A stretch of DNA of 5,165 bases from Methanosphaera sp. SHI613 (GTDB lineage: Archaea > Methanobacteriota > Methanobacteria > Methanobacteriales > Methanobacteriaceae). The notes beneath the pieces were generated by a model, which was given only the letters and a program-made list of their open reading frames with translations, did no database searches and was not told the origin of the DNA. This document shows, piece after piece, positions 1-5,139 of this stretch. Location of the stretch: positions 1 to 5,165 of the forward strand of contig MVJJ01000111.1 in NCBI GenBank assembly GCA_003266145.1. The letters are read 5' to 3'. Positions within the stretch are counted from its first letter, which is position 1; every line of letters starts with the position of its first letter. Position numbers and translations under genes: made by a program.

Positions 1-425
1 GCGGTTATTGTTGCGAGTGTTCTTCCATGGAATGAGTTCCATGTGGCGATTATTTCACCTTTACCTGTGTATTTTCTTGCTAATTTTATAGCTCCTTCAT
101 TTGCTCCTGCCCCACTGTTTGCAAAGAATACCTTATCATGAGGTGAAGCTTCAACCAGTCTTTTTGCAAATGTTGCCTGTTCTTCAGTATAGTATAAATT
201 AGATACGTGTATCATTTTATCCAATTGTTTGGATAGGCTTTCGGTCATCTTTTCATGGGTATGGCCGATATTGTTTACTGCTATACCTGCAACACAATCG
301 ATATATTCATTTCCTTCGGTATCATATACCATGCAGCCATGGGCATGATCGATGACTAGGTCATATCTTCCATAGGTATGCATGACATATTCATCCAAAG
401 TTTCTTTTATTTCATTTGTGTTCAT
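1..425 (-). CDS. argD: Acetylornithine aminotransferase, N-terminal 141 codons (runs off left edge)
   Basis: This is a PLP-dependent class III aminotransferase. The family converts N-acetylglutamate semialdehyde to N-acetylornithine in cytoplasmic arginine biosynthesis. Translating the minus strand from the ATG at 425 gives a 141-residue fragment beginning MNTNEIKETLDEYVMHTYGR. Recognisable blocks are the N-terminal segment ending GNEYIDCVAGIAVNNIGH (residues 38-55), SNLYYTEEQ (75-83), the PLP-phosphate loop region FFANSGAGANEGAIKLARK (100-118) and NSFHGRT (130-136). The PLP lysine lies beyond the window edge. The start is supported by a GGAGGT site 5 nt upstream and by the family's usual N-terminus. 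One oddity: the common SGAEANE motif reads SGAGANE here (Gly107). The related enzymes LysJ, GABA aminotransferase and ornithine aminotransferase share this fold. ArgD is preferred because of the N-terminal length and the nearby argF. The family call is secure; the exact substrate is somewhat less so. Confidence 0.93.
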   Translation of the reverse strand, partial: MNTNEIKETLDEYVMHTYGRYDLVIDHAHGCMVYDTEGNEYIDCVAGIAVNNIGHTHEKMTESLSKQLDKMIHVSNLYYTEEQATFAKRLVEASPHDKVFFANSGAGANEGAIKLARKYTGKGEIIATWNSFHGRTLATIT

Positions 426-430
426 ATTAT

Positions 431-436
431 ACCTCC
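431..436 (-). promoter_or_regulatory. Ribosome binding site of argD
   Basis: GGAGGT on the minus strand, followed by ATAAT and then the ATG at 425. It is a near-complete match to the archaeal anti-Shine-Dalgarno sequence and fixes the argD start. Confidence 0.85.
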
Positions 437-484
437 ATTTTTTTTAATGAAATAATAAAAATGATAAAATTAAATTACATTATT

Positions 485-502
485 ATTTATATTTATATTT
501 TA
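485..502 (-). promoter_or_regulatory. Candidate TATA-box region for argD
   Basis: The minus strand reads TAAAATATAAATATAAAT here. This is a TATA-like tract about 60-75 nt upstream of the argD ATG. TBP-dependent initiation about 25 nt downstream would give a leader of roughly 40 nt. The same tract is TATA-like on the plus strand, so it could also serve the divergent cyclophilin gene with a leader of about 75 nt. In a region this AT-rich the assignment is weak. Confidence 0.35.
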
Positions 503-543
503 TGATAAAACTTTCTACATCAACAGGTGTTATGATAAACGAG

Positions 544-569
544 TAATTAAATTTAATTATTAATAATTA
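544..569. repeat. Three TAATTA palindromic hexamers at exact 10-bp spacing
   Basis: TAATTA occurs at 544-549, 554-559 and 564-569, separated by AATT and TTAA. As a result 544-559 and 554-569 are each perfect 16-bp palindromes that overlap by 6 bp. The array ends 25 bp before the cyclophilin ATG and overlaps where its core promoter would lie. One-turn phasing suits either a protein bound to one face of the helix or archaeal histone positioning. It could also be chance in AT-rich DNA. Confidence 0.4.
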
Positions 570-582
570 TAAAGTTAAGTAT

Positions 583-589
583 AAGGTGA
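583..589 (+). promoter_or_regulatory. Ribosome binding site of the cyclophilin gene (decides the start)
   Basis: AAGGTGA followed by 5 nt (AATAT) and ATG at 595. An in-frame GTG at 586 lies inside this site, so it is part of the binding site rather than the start codon. Confidence 0.85.
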
Positions 590-594
590 AATAT

Positions 595-1026
595 ATGAAA
601 AAGGCTATAATTAAAACTGATAAAGGTGACATTACATTAGAATTATTCCCTAATGAAGCACCAGGAACCGTTGAAAACTTTGAAAAACTAGCAAAAGAAG
701 GATTTTATGATGGATTAACATTCCATAGAGTTATTCCTGACTTTGTTATTCAAGGTGGATGCCCTAACGGAAACGGAACTGGCGGACCTGGTTACACAAT
801 CAAATGTGAAACAGAGGGAAACCCACATAAACACGGTACAGGTGCCTTATCCATGGCTCATGCAGGTAAAGACACCGGTGGAAGTCAATTCTTCATTACT
901 CACAGCCCTCAACCACACCTTGATGGAGTTCACACAGTATTCGGTCAAGTGATTGACGGTATGGATGTCGTGTATGAGATTAGACAAGGCGACAAAATGA
1001 ATAAAGTAATAATTGAAGATGACTAA
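595..1026 (+). CDS. Cyclophilin-type peptidyl-prolyl cis-trans isomerase
   Basis: A 143-residue single-domain cyclophilin that catalyses cis-trans isomerisation of Xaa-Pro bonds and assists protein folding. There is no signal peptide or membrane segment, so it should be cytoplasmic. Compared with human CypA, the active-site block FHRVIPDFVIQGG (43-55) supplies Arg45, Phe50 and Gln53 (CypA Arg55, Phe60, Gln63). GTGGPGYTIKCE (61-72) is the form usual in short prokaryotic members. MAHAGKDTGGSQFFI (87-101) supplies Gln98 and Phe100, and LDGVHTVFG (109-117) supplies His113 (CypA His126). The position of CypA Trp121, important for cyclosporin binding, is His108, so low drug affinity is inferred. 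The start is ATG 595, not the in-frame GTG at 586 that lies within the ribosome binding site. The gene stands alone, divergent from argD and convergent with ogg. Cyclophilins are patchy in archaea, so ancient acquisition from bacteria is plausible but not shown here. Confidence 0.96.
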   Translation: MKKAIIKTDKGDITLELFPNEAPGTVENFEKLAKEGFYDGLTFHRVIPDFVIQGGCPNGNGTGGPGYTIKCETEGNPHKHGTGALSMAHAGKDTGGSQFFITHSPQPHLDGVHTVFGQVIDGMDVVYEIRQGDKMNKVIIEDD

Positions 1027-1068
1027 GTTATTACAAAAGTAGCTAAAAATAGCAAAATATTATTAATA

Positions 1069-1116
1069 AGAATGAATATACTATATATTATAGAATTTAT
1101 ATTATATATTCATTCT
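1069..1116. terminator. Long AT hairpin between convergent genes, possible bidirectional transcript end
   Basis: AGAATGAATATA (1069-1080) is perfectly complementary to TATATTCATTCT (1105-1116). Beyond a 2x2 mismatch the stem continues for 5 bp (1083-1087 with 1098-1102), leaving a loop of about 10 nt. It sits 43 bp past the cyclophilin stop and 55 bp past the ogg stop, reading each in its own direction. T-rich DNA follows on the plus strand from about 1138. Archaeal termination depends mainly on U-tracts, so the hairpin may instead protect 3' ends. The rest of the 1027-1170 gap shows no gene. Confidence 0.5.
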
Positions 1117-1170
1117 ACCCTTCACCCCCAAAAATACATTTCTCTCATTATTATTTTATTTATCATAATT

Positions 1171-2097
1171 TTATTTCTTGGATTTTATTTTATCCATCAG
1201 TCCTGATTCTCTAGCATAATTAAAAAGATATAACTGCACATATCCGGAATATTTGCCAAATCGTTCCTGGGCAAAATCCATAATCTTTTTATTGGACACT
1301 TTTTGACCGTTAAAATACATATAAGTAGTAATTCTATTAATCCATACGTCAACAGGATAAGCTTCATGCTTGTTATATGCATATAAAAGAATACAATCGG
1401 CCACCTTTGGACCTACACCCTCCAAGTCAATTATCTTCTTAAATGAATCAGAATAATCCATTTCAAATATATCTTCGTGGAAGTTTTCATCATCCAATAT
1501 CATCCCAGTTGAGTTAATCATGTAACTGCTTCTATAACCTACACCAAAGGACTTCAACTTATCCTCAGGTATTTGCAGGAACTCCTCTTCACTTGGAAAT
1601 ATATAGTATTCATCATCATTAAATATGAATTTTCTACCACATGATTTCTTTATATCATCAATTGATTTTGTCCATCGTTTTATGGAATTATTTGCAGAAC
1701 ATATTGAGGATATTATTGATTCAAAAGGATATTGAGCCTTGAATAATCTTAATCCTGTATTGAACTGATACACATCATTCAATTCTTCATTGTCTTCCAG
1801 ATATTGATATAATTCAGTAATATCATAGTCAAGGTCAAAGATGTAGAATAGTTTATCCCTAACTGATTCATAGTCAACATCATTCTCCGAGTAATATGTC
1901 ACCAATATATCATCGTTTAACTTTTCCTGAGTTAATTCTACCAGCACGTAGTCGTTATCTATAGACAATATTTCATGATAAGACCCATCAACATTTCTCC
2001 ATGGAGGTTGGCTTGTCTGACCGGAATTCATCGTTAATGCTAAATCAAAATCACCGGGATAATCATCGTATTCTATGGTAAAAGTATTCTTTATCAT
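1171..2097 (-). CDS. ogg: OGG1-family 8-oxoguanine DNA glycosylase/AP lyase
   Basis: A 308-residue base-excision repair enzyme that removes 8-oxoguanine paired with cytosine; the family also has AP-lyase activity. An OGG_N-like N-terminal domain contains NSGQ (24-27), whose Gly26 matches hOGG1 Gly42. ICSANNSIKR (132-141) matches the hOGG1 segment with Asn149 and Arg154. The helix-hairpin-helix LEGVGPKVADC (225-235) carries Schiff-base Lys231 (hOGG1 Lys249) and Cys235 (Cys253). PVDVW (248-252) carries catalytic Asp250, exactly 19 residues after the lysine as in hOGG1 (Asp268). Gln288 and Phe292 match the base-stacking pair Gln315/Phe319. hOGG1 His270 is replaced by Trp252. The protein is therefore closer to eukaryotic-type OGG1 than to archaeal AGOG or Ogg2, which lack the N-terminal domain. 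The start is ATG 2097, preceded by GGTGA at 5 nt; in-frame GTG 2106 and TTG 2109 overlap that site. It is last in the leftward block, 69 bp after the Ntn hydrolase and probably with its own promoter. Confidence 0.93.
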   Translation of the reverse strand: MIKNTFTIEYDDYPGDFDLALTMNSGQTSQPPWRNVDGSYHEILSIDNDYVLVELTQEKLNDDILVTYYSENDVDYESVRDKLFYIFDLDYDITELYQYLEDNEELNDVYQFNTGLRLFKAQYPFESIISSICSANNSIKRWTKSIDDIKKSCGRKFIFNDDEYYIFPSEEEFLQIPEDKLKSFGVGYRSSYMINSTGMILDDENFHEDIFEMDYSDSFKKIIDLEGVGPKVADCILLYAYNKHEAYPVDVWINRITTYMYFNGQKVSNKKIMDFAQERFGKYSGYVQLYLFNYARESGLMDKIKSKK

Positions 2098-2102
2098 TGC
2101 AA

Positions 2103-2107
2103 TCACC
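2103..2107 (-). promoter_or_regulatory. Ribosome binding site of ogg (decides the start)
   Basis: GGTGA on the minus strand, then TTGCA and the ATG at 2097. The two more upstream in-frame start codons (GTG 2106, TTG 2109) overlap this site and are therefore unlikely. Confidence 0.75.
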
Positions 2108-2141
2108 AATTATAATTCATAATTTGATAGTGGACGTTTCT

Positions 2142-2161
2142 AAAAAAAATAGTTTTAAAAA
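2142..2161 (-). terminator. Two T-tracts after the Ntn hydrolase gene, possible intrinsic terminator
   Basis: Read on the coding strand, the stop codon at 2169-2167 is followed by CTCTC, T5 (2161-2157), AAAACTA and T8 (2149-2142). Archaeal RNA polymerase terminates at oligo-U tracts without needing a hairpin, so partial or full termination here would uncouple ogg from the upstream genes. No strong TATA box for ogg is visible in the remaining 44 bp. The tract itself (TTTTTAAAA) could act as a weak one, so the assignment is uncertain. Confidence 0.45.
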
Positions 2162-2166
2162 GAGAG

Positions 2167-3090
2167 TTAAATGTTTTGAGGATAGTATAACTGTTTTTTG
2201 TTAATCCATTCTATGCCTTCCCCATCACGTATTACTGCTATGTCTATTGGTCCTCCAACATTTTGAACATCACCGATATCCATGTTTATTCCATCTGCAT
2301 AGCGTTGTATCATCTGAGTTGACTTAATCAGAAATACAGCCAGGTTAATGGCATCCTGCAATGTCATAAGACCCCACTGGATATTGTATTCAAGTCCATG
2401 CAATTGAGTAATCATTTCATTCTTCTGATTGTTGTTTCTTTGAAATACCGGCATGTTCAGCATTTTTGAATCATATCCCAATATGATTCTGGATACTACA
2501 TCCCCCTGACCTACCCATGTACTTCCATATTCCTCGACGTCACGTTCAAGTGTTATTTCACCTGGACATCTGAGTTCATATGTTTGGGTAGTGCCGTCAT
2601 CGTTATAACCGCTTACAAGTATATCCACCGCTTCAATATCAAGGTGTCCTTCCTCTATCCGACCGTTTACCTGTTTTATTTTAAATTCTATCGAATCTTC
2701 CAACTTTTCAATGGACAATACCTGTGCACCTTTCTGTTCTGCTTCAATCTTTAATTGCTGGGCGGATAAGTCAAGCTGTTTTTCCCATGGATATCTTGCA
2801 TTTATATAATCATGTAACTTGTAGGCTATCTCCTTTACCGTTAACTCATCAAGGTCGTTGTCGTTGGAAAAATCATTTATGTATTTTGAAACGTTTGTTG
2901 GCATCCCCTTCTCATTGGGAAAAAATGCCAGGCCAGCCGTTCCAACGATTACCTGCTTATTGACTTGAAATAGCTTATCTGCCGTGTTGGTAGATATTCT
3001 TGTGATTTGTTTAATGTTCCTTTGAGATTGTCTGCTGTCTGAGGCCATTACAATTCCATCAGGTGTTGTTACATTTATGATTAAAGTCAT
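2167..3090 (-). CDS. Proteasome/HslV-like Ntn hydrolase of uncertain subfamily, with about 50-residue insertion
   Basis: A 307-residue protein with the proteasome beta-subunit fold signature; a cytoplasmic Thr-type peptidase is the likely activity, but the substrate is unknown. It begins MTLIINVTTPDGIVMASDSR, so removal of Met1 would expose Thr2 as N-terminal nucleophile without a propeptide, as in HslV. Asp18 matches proteasome Asp17. Lys39 in DKLFQV matches Lys33 (Thermoplasma beta KKLFQI) after a 5-residue insertion. GTAGLA (50-55) matches the AGL strand, VSGYNDDGT (159-167) the (L)xxGYD strand, and VGGPIDIAVI (278-287) the C-terminal strand. Residues of roughly 105-154, rich in charged helix-forming sequence, have no counterpart in ordinary beta subunits of about 200-210 residues. 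There are no membrane segments or signal peptide. The start has GAGGT 5 nt upstream. The gene lies 15 bp after hisF, implying co-transcription. It is unlikely to be the core 20S beta subunit. Methanogen Connectase (DUF2121) is a distant alternative, but the motifs here look more proteasome-like. Confidence 0.82.
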   Translation of the reverse strand: MTLIINVTTPDGIVMASDSRQSQRNIKQITRISTNTADKLFQVNKQVIVGTAGLAFFPNEKGMPTNVSKYINDFSNDNDLDELTVKEIAYKLHDYINARYPWEKQLDLSAQQLKIEAEQKGAQVLSIEKLEDSIEFKIKQVNGRIEEGHLDIEAVDILVSGYNDDGTTQTYELRCPGEITLERDVEEYGSTWVGQGDVVSRIILGYDSKMLNMPVFQRNNNQKNEMITQLHGLEYNIQWGLMTLQDAINLAVFLIKSTQMIQRYADGINMDIGDVQNVGGPIDIAVIRDGEGIEWINKKQLYYPQNI

Positions 3091-3095
3091 TTTAA

Positions 3096-3100
3096 ACCTC
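3096..3100 (-). promoter_or_regulatory. Ribosome binding site of the Ntn hydrolase gene
   Basis: GAGGT on the minus strand, then TTAAA and ATG at 3090. It occupies the 15-bp gap after the hisF stop codon, which fits translation from a shared message. Confidence 0.75.
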
Positions 3101-3105
3101 TATTT

Positions 3106-3930
3106 TTATATTCTCATGTCGATATCTTTGGATTTCACATATTCTTTTACTTCAGGTATAGGATATTCATTAAAGTGGAATATACTTGCAGCTAATGCTG
3201 CATCAGCTTCACCCTTTGCAAATGCCTCATAGATGTGTTCCGGATTTCCAACTCCTCCGGATGCTATTACAGGTATGGATACGTTTCTGCTGATTGTTCT
3301 TGTCAAGTCAAGATCATAGCCTACTTTTGTTCCATCCCGATCCATACTTGTCAGCAATATTTCACCGGCTCCTCTTTCTTCACATTCTATGGCCCATTTT
3401 ACTGCATCAATACCGGTAAATTCACGTCCACCATATATGCTGCAGTCAAACCAGCAGTATCCCTCATCGGTTTCTATTATGTAATGGTCATCCTTTTCTG
3501 ACGGATTGTCGACATATCTTCTTTTAGCATCAATTCCTATTACGCATGCCTGACTGCCAACATGACTTGAAGCCCTGTTTATCAGTGATGGATCCTTTAT
3601 TGCGGCGGTATTTGTTGAACATTTATCGGCCCCCGCCTTTAGCATGTTGACGTAATCCTTTACTTCACGTATTCCTCCACCGACACATATGGGACAGAAT
3701 ACGTTTTCCACTGTTTTTTTGATTACATCAGCCATTGTGGATCTTCGTTCATGAGAGGCCGTGATGTCCAGAAATACTATTTCATCAGCCCCATCTTCAT
3801 AGTATTTGGTTGCTAATTCCACGGGATTTCCGGCATATCTTATTTGCTTAAATTCCACTCCTTTAACAACTCTTCCTTCAGGTACCTGCAAGTCACAGTC
3901 TAAACATGGAATTATTCTTTTTGATAACAT
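3106..3930 (-). CDS. hisF: Imidazole glycerol phosphate synthase, cyclase subunit
   Basis: A 274-residue (beta/alpha)8 barrel. With the HisH glutaminase it converts PRFAR and ammonia to imidazole glycerol phosphate and AICAR in histidine biosynthesis. KRIIPCLD (4-11) supplies catalytic Asp11. VGGGIR (83-88) and IASGGVG (222-228) are phosphate-binding loops. IGIDAKRR (131-138) supplies the second catalytic aspartate, Asp134 (Thermotoga Asp130). GGREFTGIDAVKWA (167-180) and LLTSMDRDGTKVGYDLDL (192-209) are family blocks. It is longer than the usual approximately 252 residues. About four extra residues follow the first strand (CDLQVPEG), and an insertion lies at about 138-163. Nine cysteines include two CxxC pairs (9/12 and 79/82). 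HisH and the other his genes are not in the window. The start is ATG 3930; GAGTGA ends 4 nt upstream. The gene sits 45 bp after argF and 15 bp before the Ntn hydrolase. Confidence 0.98.
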   Translation of the reverse strand: MLSKRIIPCLDCDLQVPEGRVVKGVEFKQIRYAGNPVELATKYYEDGADEIVFLDITASHERRSTMADVIKKTVENVFCPICVGGGIREVKDYVNMLKAGADKCSTNTAAIKDPSLINRASSHVGSQACVIGIDAKRRYVDNPSEKDDHYIIETDEGYCWFDCSIYGGREFTGIDAVKWAIECEERGAGEILLTSMDRDGTKVGYDLDLTRTISRNVSIPVIASGGVGNPEHIYEAFAKGEADAALAASIFHFNEYPIPEVKEYVKSKDIDMRI

Positions 3931-3934
3931 GGTA

Positions 3935-3940
3935 TCACTC
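3935..3940 (-). promoter_or_regulatory. Ribosome binding site of hisF
   Basis: GAGTGA on the minus strand, then TACC and ATG at 3930. The match to the archaeal AGGAGGTGAT consensus is partial. No clear TATA box is visible in the 45-bp argF-hisF gap (3931-3975). Confidence 0.55.
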
Positions 3941-3975
3941 TTATTAATCTATTATGGAAAGGAATTGGGATGGAT

Positions 3976-4875
3976 CTATAATAATTTATACATTATTGCT
4001 TTTTGAGCGTGCAGACGATTTTCTGCTTGATCCCATATTGCTGAATGTGATGACACCATTACTTCATCGGTTATTTCCTGATCTCTTATTGCAGGTAAGC
4101 AATGCATTACTATCACATCATCCTTTGCCTTGTTTACCAGATTCATATTTATCTGGTAATCCTGGAATATACGTTCTCTTTCTTCTTTCTCTTCTTCATC
4201 GCCCATACTTACCCATACATCCGTATATAATATATCAGCATCTTTTACTGCTTCATATACATCATGTTCGATTGTTATGTTTGCACCGGTTTTTTGAGCT
4301 TCCTTTTTGGCCAAGTCATATATCTGTTCATTAGGTTCATAGCCTTCAGGACATGCTACCGTTACATCCATACCCGTGTATGCTCCGGCAAGCAATAGAG
4401 AGTTACATACATTGTTTCCATCACCAACAAATACAAGTTTTCTATTGAAATCTCCTTTGTATTCCTTTATTGTCAGTAAATCGGCAAAGATTTGACATGG
4501 ATGTTCCTTGTCTGTTAATCCGCTGATGACAGGTATGGTGGAGTATTTTGCAAGTTCTTCAACGTTTGAATGTTTTTTGGCCCTTATCATTATTCCATCC
4601 AGAAATCTTGACAATACTCTTGCGGTATCGGCTATTGTTTCTCCTCTGCCTAACTGTAAGTCATCACTTGACAGGTAGAGTGCCTGTCCGCCCAATTGGT
4701 ACATTCCAACTTCAAATGATACTCTTGTACGTGTTGATGATTTTTCAAATATCATACCTAAAGATTTACCTGTTAATGGTTTATCAGTTACTTTTTTGTT
4801 TTTTAAGTCTTCTGCAAGTTCAATTATTTCAAAAACTTGATCTTTTACATCAGACATTGATAATAAGTGTTGCAT
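3976..4875 (-). CDS. argF: Ornithine carbamoyltransferase
   Basis: A 299-residue cytoplasmic enzyme that makes citrulline from ornithine and carbamoyl phosphate in arginine biosynthesis. The carbamoyl-phosphate motif STRTR is at 47-51 and HPCQ at 125-128. The ornithine-side motifs are DVWVSMG (219-225) and HCLPA (258-262). FVGDGNNVCNSLL (149-161) is the usual OTC segment at the start of the second domain. The SMG and HCLP motifs distinguish it from aspartate carbamoyltransferase. The start is ATG 4875, giving MQHLLSMSDV, which matches the family N-terminus (M-HLLS) and follows AAAGGA at 5 nt. An in-frame TTG at 4935 would add 20 residues translated from promoter-like DNA and is rejected. It is the first gene of the leftward block. 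Together with argD at the left edge it places two arginine genes, same strand but not adjacent, in this region. Confidence 0.98.
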   Translation of the reverse strand: MQHLLSMSDVKDQVFEIIELAEDLKNKKVTDKPLTGKSLGMIFEKSSTRTRVSFEVGMYQLGGQALYLSSDDLQLGRGETIADTARVLSRFLDGIMIRAKKHSNVEELAKYSTIPVISGLTDKEHPCQIFADLLTIKEYKGDFNRKLVFVGDGNNVCNSLLLAGAYTGMDVTVACPEGYEPNEQIYDLAKKEAQKTGANITIEHDVYEAVKDADILYTDVWVSMGDEEEKEERERIFQDYQINMNLVNKAKDDVIVMHCLPAIRDQEITDEVMVSSHSAIWDQAENRLHAQKAIMYKLL

Positions 4876-4880
4876 ATTTA

Positions 4881-4886
4881 TCCTTT
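4881..4886 (-). promoter_or_regulatory. Ribosome binding site of argF (decides the start)
   Basis: AAAGGA within GGGAAAGGA on the minus strand, then TAAAT and ATG at 4875. It supports this ATG over the upstream in-frame TTG at 4935. Confidence 0.7.
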
Positions 4887-4904
4887 CCCATAATACCCTT
4901 ATAT

Positions 4905-4918
4905 TAAAAATATATTTT
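4905..4918 (-). promoter_or_regulatory. Candidate TATA box of the argF-led block
   Basis: The minus strand carries an A-rich run leading into TATATTTTTA, centred near 4912. That is about 37 nt before the argF ATG. Initiation about 25 nt downstream would leave a short leader of roughly 12 nt that just includes the ribosome binding site. A second TATA-like tract lies at about 4932-4946, so the exact box is uncertain. Confidence 0.35.
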
Positions 4919-5102
4919 TTATCATATTTTAACAATAAATAATATATTACTATGTTTTTTGTAATTTAAAAAATTATGTATTCAAAGGGTAGTTTTCATA
5001 GGTGTAACAAGCATTCAAACAAATCACTTTACCAAGTTATGTTGCTGTCGATTCGGGGGTCTGTTCTTTTTAAGTTATTTCCGACAGACGTATCATTATA
5101 TG

Positions 5103-5114
5103 AACAAATTTGTT
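5103..5114. repeat. Perfect 12-bp palindrome
   Basis: AACAAATTTGTT reads identically on both strands. It lies just before a TATA-like tract at 5129-5138, in a position that would suit an operator for a rightward promoter. Its palindromic character is certain; its function is a guess. Confidence 0.4.
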
Positions 5115-5124
5115 ACTACAAAAA

Positions 5125-5139
5125 GTGAAAATATAAAAG
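5125..5139 (+). promoter_or_regulatory. Weak candidate rightward promoter
   Basis: GTGAAAATATAAAAG resembles an archaeal BRE-plus-TATA arrangement (purine-rich GTGAAA followed by ATATAAAA). Initiation would fall near 5160, at the window edge, where ATGAAA begins at 5161. No ribosome binding site precedes that ATG, so the downstream gene, if any, cannot be judged from here. Confidence 0.25.

Noticed and set aside
461..539. Direct repeats of ATGATAAA at 461, 502 and 532 (plus strand), with a TATGATAAA upstream of argF at 4926-4918 (minus), suggesting a shared arginine operator
   Set aside because: Orientation relative to argD and argF differs, and similar copies occur elsewhere, for example 1159-1167 after ogg. 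This is probably background in AT-rich DNA.
743..952. Overlapping plus-strand frame inside the cyclophilin gene
   Set aside because: It is out of frame with a clearly conserved cyclophilin and has no supporting signals.
2109..2124. Small AT hairpin (AATTAT/ATAATT) just upstream of the ogg ribosome binding site as a translational control element
   Set aside because: Six A-T pairs with a 5-nt loop are too weak and too common in this composition to support a claim.
2724..2963. Plus-strand frame inside the Ntn hydrolase gene, and similar frames opposite hisF and argF (3235-3501, 3806-4334, 4548-4907)
   Set aside because: They lie antisense to well-supported conserved genes, without ribosome binding sites or recognisable products.
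4876..4935. 20-residue N-terminal extension of ArgF from TTG 4935
   Set aside because: It is translated from promoter-like AT-rich DNA and does not match the family N-terminus. ATG 4875 has its own ribosome binding site.
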